The notes beneath the pieces are model-generated. The model worked only from the letters and a program-made list of their open reading frames with translations, did not search any database and was not told the origin of the DNA. Of a stretch of DNA of 11,298 nt, positions 6,981 through 11,298 are shown one piece after another (positions within the stretch are counted from its first letter, which is position 1; each line of letters begins with the position of its first letter). The translations under genes and the position numbers were made by a program. The DNA lies in NCBI GenBank assembly GCA_023400335.1, contig JAEXFF010000043.1:1-11298 (forward strand), read 5' to 3'. The DNA is from Bacteroidota bacterium (GTDB lineage: Bacteria; Bacteroidota; Bacteroidia; Bacteroidales; Marinifilaceae).

Positions 6981-7229
6981 ATGTTGCCTAAATTTCTTAT
7001 TGCAGACAATTCACAAGAAGCCATTGATTTGGTGTATGTTGTCCACACAGAAACGCCGCGCTGCATTATTCAATGTGACCTTGATGGTTTTTACAGTAAC
7101 CAGCGTATCTATTGGATCGACGAAGAGCCGCTTTCACAGGACGATATTGACACTTTACTAGAAGAAGCGGAGGAATTTTATGAAAAAGAACTGGATAACC
7201 AAGAAGACATTTATGATGAAGAAGAATAG
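6981..7229 (+). CDS. Small acidic conserved hypothetical protein (82 aa)
   Basis: A cytoplasmic-looking 82-aa protein with no signal peptide and no membrane segment. The N-terminal half (MLPKFLIADNSQEA..VYVVHTETPRCIIQC) looks like a compact alpha/beta fold. The C-terminal half is very acidic (DEEPLSQDDIDTLLEEAEEF, then a DEEE end); by count 25 of 82 residues are Asp or Glu. I recall similar small proteins starting with PKFLIADNS and containing VVHTE-P-R in many Bacteroidota, always uncharacterised, but I cannot name a family. It is the first gene of the rightward set, with a perfect -7 box 20 nt upstream of the ATG, and is followed after 27 nt by a hairpin that may limit readthrough into the DUF4301 gene. 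Function unknown; the conserved first half and charged tail might suit a protein- or RNA-binding accessory role, which is a guess. Confidence 0.8.
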   Translation: MLPKFLIADNSQEAIDLVYVVHTETPRCIIQCDLDGFYSNQRIYWIDEEPLSQDDIDTLLEEAEEFYEKELDNQEDIYDEEE

Positions 7230-7256
7230 ATATTGTTAATCTGCCGGTATACTCCA

Positions 7257-7281
7257 ATTCCTTCTCTTCTAGAGGGGGAAT
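7257..7281 (+). terminator. Strand-specific hairpin between the 82-aa gene and the DUF4301 gene
   Basis: ATTCCTTCTC (7257-7266) pairs with GAGGGGGAAT (7272-7281) over 10 bp around a 5-nt TTCTA loop, including two G-U pairs. Those become A-C mismatches on the other strand, so the structure is specific to plus-strand RNA. The following GCTATTATTTAT is T-rich but not a clean U-run. It may act as a weak terminator or as an attenuator or mRNA-processing hairpin. A second small inverted repeat, TTTAC/GTAAA (7300-7313), sits just before the next ATG. Confidence 0.45.
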
Positions 7282-7318
7282 GCTATTATTTATCTGTAGT
7301 TTACTAAAGTAAAAAATA

Positions 7319-8878
7319 ATGTATACAAAAGAAGACTTAAAAGAATTTAAACGCCGCAAAATAAAACCAGAACAAATTGACAAGCAAATGGAAAACTTTA
7401 AAAAAGGATTTGAATTTGTCAATTTAGCAGAACCAGCTACCTTAAATAACGGAATAAAATCTATCCCGGCAGAGGAGGAAAATTATCTGATCGATTTGTA
7501 TGAAAAAGGAAGCCAGAAAGCCGATGTGATTAAAATGGTTCCGGCCTCGGGATCCGCAAGCCGTATGTTTAAAAAGCTCTTTACGTTCATGGAAACCTAC
7601 AAAGGAGGAGCGGAAGAATTTCTGAAATTTGTACAGGATAAGAGTCCCGACAGTATGCATGAATTTTTCTTGCATCTCAATGAATTTCCGTTCTATACCC
7701 ATTTGAAAAATATCATGTGGAACGACGGGCAGAATTTGGAAAAAATGCTCGAAAAGAAAATGTTTGCCGACATACTGGCTTATATTCTCACAGATAAAGG
7801 GCTAAACTACGGGAATACCCCGAAAGGACTGATTGATTTCCATGTATACCGTGATTTCGTCAGAACTCCTTTCGACGAGCATCTGGTAGAAGCTGCCCTC
7901 TATGGTAAAAAGGGCCGGGAAGCTCATTTGCATTTTACCGTTTCGGAAGAATATGTGCCGCGTTTTAAAGATCGTTTAGCTAAAGTAAGCAGGGTTTTTG
8001 AGAAAATGTTCAATGTAAAATACAAAGTTACATTCTCCATACAAAAACCCTCTACAGATACAGTAAGTATAGATGAAAAAGGGGAACTGGTCCGGGATGA
8101 TAAAGGCAAAATTCTTTTTAGGCCGGGAGGGCACGGAGCCCTGATTCACAATGTCAACGATATTAAAGCAGATATTATTTTTATAAAAAATATTGACAAT
8201 GTCTCTCCGGACCGTAGTAAAGCAGATACCGTTAAATATAAAAAATTACTAGCCGGTACTTTATTCGAAATCCAAAGTAAAGTTTTCGAGCACCTGGACT
8301 TACTTGACAAAAGAGGAATAACCGAAGCCCAGTTAGATGAAACGGAAATGTTTATCGAAAACAATCTCGGTTACAAAAAAGCAGACAGACTTCAGTTTAA
8401 GGACAAGAGAGCCCGTATAAAATATTTACGCAATATTCTGGATCGTCCGATTCGGGTATGCGGCATGGTAAAAAATGAAGGTGAACCCGGAGGAGGACCT
8501 TTCTGGGTTAAAACGGCAGACGGCAGCTGCCGCCTTATGATTATCGAATCGGCCCAGATAAATTTGAAAGATAAAGAACAAAAGAAAATATTCGAACATT
8601 CTACCCATTTCAATCCTGTAGATTTGGTTTGCGGGACGAAAAATTACAAAGGGAAACGTTTTGATTTAATGGATTTTGTCGATACGAACCAAGGTTTCAT
8701 TACCACAAAATCGTATAAGGGCAAAGATATCCGGGTACAGGAATTACCTGGCTTATGGAACGGAGCCATGGCGGAATGGATTACTGTATTTGTAGAAGTT
8801 CCCCTGACAACGTTCACTCCTGTAAAAACGGTATTCGATCTCAGAAGGACCGAACACCGGAATGTTTTTTCGAAATAG
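7319..8878 (+). CDS. DUF4301 family protein, nucleotidyltransferase-like
   Basis: A 519-aa soluble protein of the DUF4301 family, which I know mainly from Bacteroidota and which has no assigned function. The opening (KEDLKEFKRRKIKPEQIDKQ, then FKKGFEFV) is typical. Several segments resemble eukaryotic-type UDP-sugar pyrophosphorylases (UGPase/UAP1, GT-A-like fold). VPASGSASRMFK at 74-85 recalls the GxGTRM nucleotide-binding loop. RPGGHGAL at 268-275, followed by DIIFIKNIDNV at 285-295, closely recalls the P-x-GHGD...YxFVxNIDN block around the UDP-sugar and metal site. A glycine-rich GEPGGGPFW (388-396) and FNPVDLVC (431-438) recall later family motifs. I infer a sugar-1-phosphate nucleotidyltransferase or a derived protein; substrate unknown. 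The start at 7319 is supported by the match to the family N-terminus. It lies 89 nt after the 82-aa gene and 133 nt before the DUF368 gene. Confidence 0.9.
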   Translation: MYTKEDLKEFKRRKIKPEQIDKQMENFKKGFEFVNLAEPATLNNGIKSIPAEEENYLIDLYEKGSQKADVIKMVPASGSASRMFKKLFTFMETYKGGAEEFLKFVQDKSPDSMHEFFLHLNEFPFYTHLKNIMWNDGQNLEKMLEKKMFADILAYILTDKGLNYGNTPKGLIDFHVYRDFVRTPFDEHLVEAALYGKKGREAHLHFTVSEEYVPRFKDRLAKVSRVFEKMFNVKYKVTFSIQKPSTDTVSIDEKGELVRDDKGKILFRPGGHGALIHNVNDIKADIIFIKNIDNVSPDRSKADTVKYKKLLAGTLFEIQSKVFEHLDLLDKRGITEAQLDETEMFIENNLGYKKADRLQFKDKRARIKYLRNILDRPIRVCGMVKNEGEPGGGPFWVKTADGSCRLMIIESAQINLKDKEQKKIFEHSTHFNPVDLVCGTKNYKGKRFDLMDFVDTNQGFITTKSYKGKDIRVQELPGLWNGAMAEWITVFVEVPLTTFTPVKTVFDLRRTEHRNVFSK

Positions 8879-8880
8879 CT

Positions 8881-8939
8881 CATGAATCCGTTTTTACGGC
8901 CTCTTAATTCCGGAGCCTTTCTGTAGAAACGCTTTCATG
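8881..8939 (+). terminator. Imperfect long inverted repeat after the DUF4301 gene, possible terminator
   Basis: CATGAA (8881-8886) and GTTT (8890-8893) pair with AAAC (8927-8930) and TTCATG (8934-8939), with a 3/3 internal loop. Inside, GGCCTC (8898-8903) can pair with GGAGCC (8912-8917) with one mismatch. It begins 2 nt past the stop codon and is followed by TCATAAAAATAAATTT, which is AT-rich without a U-run. It probably marks the 3' end of the DUF4301 transcript, but termination strength is doubtful. Confidence 0.35.
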
Positions 8940-9011
8940 TCATAAAAATAAATTTAATTCAAAACAAGCGGAAAGGAAATAATATTTTTCAGCAGAAATA
9001 ATACTCATTAT

Positions 9012-10028
9012 ATGAAAAGAAACAAGAATTATCTTTTATTGGTCTTAAAAGGATGCGCCATGGGCGCTGCAGATGTAGTACCCGGCGTATCAGGGGGGAC
9101 AATTGCTTTTATTACCGGTATCTATGAGGAATTAATCAATTCTATTAAAAATATCGACATGCAGGCTGTCAAATTATTATTTCAGCTGAAAACGGCATCC
9201 TTCTGGAAAAAAATAAATGGAAATTTCTTGTTATCTGTACTCTGTGGAATTGGCATTTCTATTTTTTCCCTGGCCAGACTTATGTCTTATTTACTAATTC
9301 ACCATCCGATACCAACCTGGTCATTTTTTTTCGGCTTAATCATTGCTTCAGCTTTTCTGGTAGCTAAAGAAATCAGGAAATGGGATATTTTTACAGTGAT
9401 CTCCCTTATAGCTGGAATCTGTGCTGCCTATACGATTACGGTTCTTTCCCCTGCTTCCACCCCACAGACGTGGTGGTTCATTCTGTTATCCGGAGCCATT
9501 GCGATCTGTGCTATGATTTTACCGGGAATTTCCGGGGCATTCATTCTGGTCCTATTAGGAAAATATTATTTTATCATAGGAGCAGTGGGACGTTTGGATA
9601 TCGGCATACTGGCTATTTTTGCTATAGGTGCCATTATTGGAATTATTAGTTTTTCTCATTTACTCTCTTGGTTATTAAAGAACTACCACAACATGACAAT
9701 TGCGTTATTAACCGGTTTTATGGTTGGTTCTTTAAACAAAGTATGGCCCTGGAAAGAGACGATCGAGTTTTTCACGGACAGTCATGGTGTCAGGCAAGCT
9801 CTGATTGAAAAAAATGTATCTCCGGCTACTTTTGAAACCTTGCAAACCTGTAATGGAAATCTATTTTTTTCTGAAAAGATACTTTCTCTGAATCCCTGCG
9901 AAGCAGGAGAAATCATTTCCCAGGGGAATCCGCAGTTGGGCATGGCTATTGTATTCTGTATCTTTGGCTTTCTGTTGATTTGGGGAGTAGAAATGTTAGG
10001 TAAAAAAATGAAAGAAAAGAATTCCTGA
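9012..10028 (+). CDS. DUF368 polyprenyl-phosphate transporter (PopT family)
   Basis: An integral inner-membrane protein of 338 aa. DUF368 (PopT) proteins have been shown in other bacteria to return undecaprenyl phosphate from the outer to the inner leaflet of the cytoplasmic membrane for reuse as carrier lipid. The family hallmark is present twice: GAADVVPGVSGGTIAF at residues 18-33 and MILPGISGAFILVLLG at 168-183, consistent with two internally related halves in inverted orientation. Hydrophobic segments lie at about 70-90, 103-118, 126-147, 155-190, 196-220, 228-242 and 308-328. A polar insert of about 60 residues (250-308, with two cysteines C280 and C296) sits before the last membrane helix. 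TATTTTTC (8983-8990) upstream is a poor promoter candidate. The aroE start lies 4 nt past its stop, so the two form a transcriptional unit. Its substrate is what the uppS product becomes. Confidence 0.94.
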   Translation: MKRNKNYLLLVLKGCAMGAADVVPGVSGGTIAFITGIYEELINSIKNIDMQAVKLLFQLKTASFWKKINGNFLLSVLCGIGISIFSLARLMSYLLIHHPIPTWSFFFGLIIASAFLVAKEIRKWDIFTVISLIAGICAAYTITVLSPASTPQTWWFILLSGAIAICAMILPGISGAFILVLLGKYYFIIGAVGRLDIGILAIFAIGAIIGIISFSHLLSWLLKNYHNMTIALLTGFMVGSLNKVWPWKETIEFFTDSHGVRQALIEKNVSPATFETLQTCNGNLFFSEKILSLNPCEAGEIISQGNPQLGMAIVFCIFGFLLIWGVEMLGKKMKEKNS

Positions 10029-10032
10029 CGAT

Positions 10033-10785
10033 ATGTTACAATACGGATTAATTGGCTATCCCTTAGGACATTCTTTCTCAAAAAAATATTTTACTGAAAA
10101 GTTTGAAAAAGAAAAAATCCAGGCAGAATATTTAAATTTTGAAATAGAAAATCTGGATGTTTTACCCGTTTTACTGGAAAAATATCCGAATCTAAGGGGA
10201 TTTAATGTAACAATCCCGTATAAACAACAGATTCTCAGTTATCTCACCAAACAAAGTGAAGAAGCTCAAATTATAGGTGCTGTCAATTGTGTAAAAATCG
10301 AACGGCATTCTACCGGTTGTCAACTCATCGGTTATAATACCGATACCTATGGTTTTCGCACTGCCCTGCTCCGGTTTATCCCTCCGCATATAAAGCATTG
10401 CCTTGTACTGGGAAATGGAGGAGCAGCAAACGCAATACGTTACACGCTGCAACAATTGGGGATCTCTTCCTTAACCGTATCCCGTACTCCCCGGCAAGAA
10501 CAAGAAATCGGATATGCGGATGCCGGGGCCTACTTACCGGATTATCACCTTATTGTAAATACAACGCCTTTGGGGACCTGGCCCAATACAAATACTTATC
10601 CTTTGATTCCTTACGAACAATTAACCTCCCGGCACTACCTGTTTGACCTCGTATACAATCCGGAGATCACAACATTTATGAAGAAAGGGGCAGAAGCCGG
10701 AGCCCGGGTATGCAACGGACTGGAAATGCTGGCCGGTCAGGCTGAAGCAGGGTGGAAAATCTGGACGGACCATCCGTATCACTAA
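10033..10785 (+). CDS. aroE: Shikimate dehydrogenase
   Basis: Reduces 3-dehydroshikimate to shikimate with NADPH, the fourth step of the shikimate pathway to chorismate and the aromatic amino acids. At 250 aa it is slightly shorter than E. coli AroE (272) but normal for Bacteroidota. Shikimate-binding motifs: YPLGHSFSK at residues 9-17 (S14, S16), NVTIPYK at 58-64 (catalytic K64), GAVNCVK at 82-88 (N85) and YNTDTYGF at 101-108 (catalytic D104). The Rossmann loop is VLGNGGAANA at 125-134, and SRT (150-152) takes the place of the NRT NADP-phosphate motif. NTTPLGTWP (176-184), DLVYNP (205-210) and the C-terminal NGLEMLAGQA (228-237) complete the active site. It starts 4 nt after the DUF368 gene and is probably translationally coupled to it. 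A 220-bp leader region separates it from iorA. Confidence 0.97.
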   Translation: MLQYGLIGYPLGHSFSKKYFTEKFEKEKIQAEYLNFEIENLDVLPVLLEKYPNLRGFNVTIPYKQQILSYLTKQSEEAQIIGAVNCVKIERHSTGCQLIGYNTDTYGFRTALLRFIPPHIKHCLVLGNGGAANAIRYTLQQLGISSLTVSRTPRQEQEIGYADAGAYLPDYHLIVNTTPLGTWPNTNTYPLIPYEQLTSRHYLFDLVYNPEITTFMKKGAEAGARVCNGLEMLAGQAEAGWKIWTDHPYH

Positions 10786-10794
10786 AGAATGATT

Positions 10795-10822
10795 AAAATA
10801 TTTTATAATTGAAAAATATTTT
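10795..10822. repeat. Pair of AAAATATTTT palindromes after aroE
   Basis: AAAATATTTT occurs at 10795-10804 and again at 10813-10822. Each copy is its own reverse complement, so the two can pair as a 10-bp AT-only stem with an 8-nt loop. It lies 9 nt past the aroE stop and immediately upstream of the iorA -7 candidate, so it could be an operator, a weak 3' structure, or simply AT-rich promoter DNA. Confidence 0.35.
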
Positions 10823-10832
10823 GTTATCTTCG
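10802..10832 (+). promoter_or_regulatory. Candidate promoter of iorA
   Basis: TATCTTCG (10825-10832) is a 7/8 match to TAnnTTTG and resembles the common TATCTTTGC form. TTTA (10802-10805) is a 3/4 match to the -33 box with a 19-bp spacer. It predicts a start near 10839 and a long leader of about 167 nt before iorA. Confidence 0.45.
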
Positions 10833-10852
10833 CAAACGTTAGCATTCAAACT

Positions 10853-10927
10853 ATGTACCAACCAGCTGAATATTATTTTGTACTTGCTTATATCATGGGT
10901 ACTTTAAAATTCCATTGGGGATTATAA
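10853..10927 (+). CDS. Possible 24-codon aromatic-rich leader ORF before iorA
   Basis: An ATG at 10853 opens a 24-codon frame starting MYQPAEYYFVLAY and ending KFHWGL, with a TAA stop at 10925-10927. Seven of 24 residues are aromatic (four Tyr, two Phe, one Trp), including a YYF run. The ORF lies inside the predicted iorA leader, about 14 nt past the inferred transcription start. Its last codons overlap the 5' arm of two competing hairpins. This resembles an amino-acid attenuator upstream of a gene for aromatic 2-oxoacid metabolism. Cautions: there is no Shine-Dalgarno sequence, and AT-rich DNA favours Tyr and Phe codons, so chance is a serious alternative. Confidence 0.25.
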   Translation: MYQPAEYYFVLAYIMGTLKFHWGL

Positions 10928-10956
10928 GAAAATCCTTTCTTTCCTTTATTCCCATG
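10913..10956 (+). promoter_or_regulatory. Competing hairpins in the iorA leader
   Basis: GGGGATT (10917-10923) can pair with AATCCTT (10931-10937; 7 bp with two G-U, 7-nt loop), followed by U-rich TCTTTCCTTTATT. Alternatively CAT-T-GGGGAT (10913-10922) pairs with ATTCCCATG (10948-10956): 9 bp with one bulged T and one G-U pair. The two are mutually exclusive because they share the GGGGAT arm, and a ribosome terminating at 10927 would cover that arm. This is seen in the sequence; a regulatory role is inferred. Confidence 0.3.
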
Positions 10957-11005
10957 TAAATCAGCAAGAAAAAAAATTTTATTATCACTTAAAAGCCATT
11001 AAACC

Positions 11006-11298
11006 ATGCAAAAACAATTGTTACTGGGTGTAGAAGCCATTGCCCAGGGAGCTATCGATAGCGGAATATCCGGCGTATATGCTTATCCCGGAACACCTTC
11101 TACAGAAATTACAGAGTATATTCAAAATTCAGAGCAGGCTCTCCAAAGGAACATTCACAGAGAATGGTCTGCCAATGAAAAAACAGCTATGGAAGCGGCA
11201 TTGGGGATGTCGTATGCCGGGAAAAGGGCTCTGGTCTGCATGAAACATGTCGGCATGAATGTTGCCGCAGATTGTTTTATGAATGCAGCGATCACGGG
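11006..11298 (+). CDS. iorA: Indolepyruvate:ferredoxin oxidoreductase alpha subunit (5' end only)
   Basis: The large subunit of the oxygen-sensitive enzyme that interconverts indolepyruvate and other aryl pyruvates with aryl-acetyl-CoA, using thiamine diphosphate and ferredoxin. The first 97 codons are present before the right edge cuts the gene. Family-specific motifs are clear: AYPGTPSTEITEYI at residues 26-39, REWSANEKTAMEAALGMSYA at 52-71 (the ThDP-activating Glu lies in this type of segment), and ALVCMKHVGMNVAADCFMNA at 75-94. The start at 11006 is the only sensible ATG before the opening LLGVEAIAQGA. The full protein is usually about 530-620 residues, and iorB is expected next. In anaerobes the enzyme can also run in reverse to build Phe, Tyr or Trp from aryl acetates, which would suit the neighbouring aroE. 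It has its own long leader with a promoter candidate and a possible leader ORF. Confidence 0.96.
   Translation, partial: MQKQLLLGVEAIAQGAIDSGISGVYAYPGTPSTEITEYIQNSEQALQRNIHREWSANEKTAMEAALGMSYAGKRALVCMKHVGMNVAADCFMNAAIT

Noticed and set aside
7066..7422. 118-codon minus-strand ORF
   Set aside because: It is antisense to the end of the 82-aa gene, the spacer and the start of the DUF4301 gene, which are better supported by composition and family match.
9380..9649. 89-codon plus-strand ORF inside the DUF368 gene
   Set aside because: Frame-shifted shadow of the membrane protein; the Tyr- and Cys-rich product has no recognisable features.
11040..11243. 67-codon plus-strand ORF inside the iorA start
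   Set aside because: Alternate frame of iorA, whose own frame shows strong family motifs.
1..11298. Mobile elements, defence systems, CRISPR, diversity-generating retroelement, tRNA or rRNA
   Set aside because: No transposase, integrase, reverse transcriptase, repeat-spacer array, cloverleaf or rRNA-like sequence was seen. The four-helix-bundle gene alone does not indicate a retroelement.

Overview
The window is an ordinary-looking stretch of chromosome from a member of the Bacteroidota, most likely a gut-type anaerobic Bacteroidales. The evidence is the leftward gene order nadK, uppS, bamA, skp/ompH, murI, the presence of a DUF4301 gene, AT-rich spacers, few Shine-Dalgarno sequences, and several sites matching the Bacteroidota sigma-ABfr promoter (TAnnTTTG at -7, TTTG-like at -33, about 19-20 bp apart). 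An indolepyruvate:ferredoxin oxidoreductase gene suggests anaerobic metabolism. No species can be named from sequence alone.

Left part (1-6696, all on the minus strand): reading leftward, a small four-helix-bundle-like protein and nadK form a tight pair (2-nt gap). A 416-bp spacer follows, holding a good promoter candidate and a possible 30-codon ORF that ends 1 nt before uppS. Then come uppS, bamA and a single skp/ompH gene, a clear intrinsic terminator, and murI, which runs off the left edge. The theme is the cell envelope: UppS makes the C55 lipid carrier, MurI makes D-glutamate for peptidoglycan, and BamA with Skp assemble outer-membrane proteins.

Right part (6981-11298, all on the plus strand): a divergent intergenic region leads to an 82-aa acidic conserved hypothetical protein, a DUF4301 protein with UDP-sugar-pyrophosphorylase-like motifs, a DUF368 membrane protein (polyprenyl-phosphate transporter family) coupled to aroE (4-nt gap), and the start of iorA, cut by the right edge. 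DUF368 is a functional partner of uppS, since it recycles the lipid carrier that UppS makes. AroE (shikimate pathway) and IorA (aryl-pyruvate chemistry) both concern aromatic amino acids.

No mobile element, CRISPR array, rRNA or tRNA was recognised. The most interesting signals are small. One is an aromatic-rich 24-codon ORF with mutually exclusive hairpins in the iorA leader, which looks like a possible attenuator. The second is the small ORF abutting uppS. The third is the nucleotidyltransferase-like motif set in the DUF4301 protein. None amounts to a clearly new multi-gene system.
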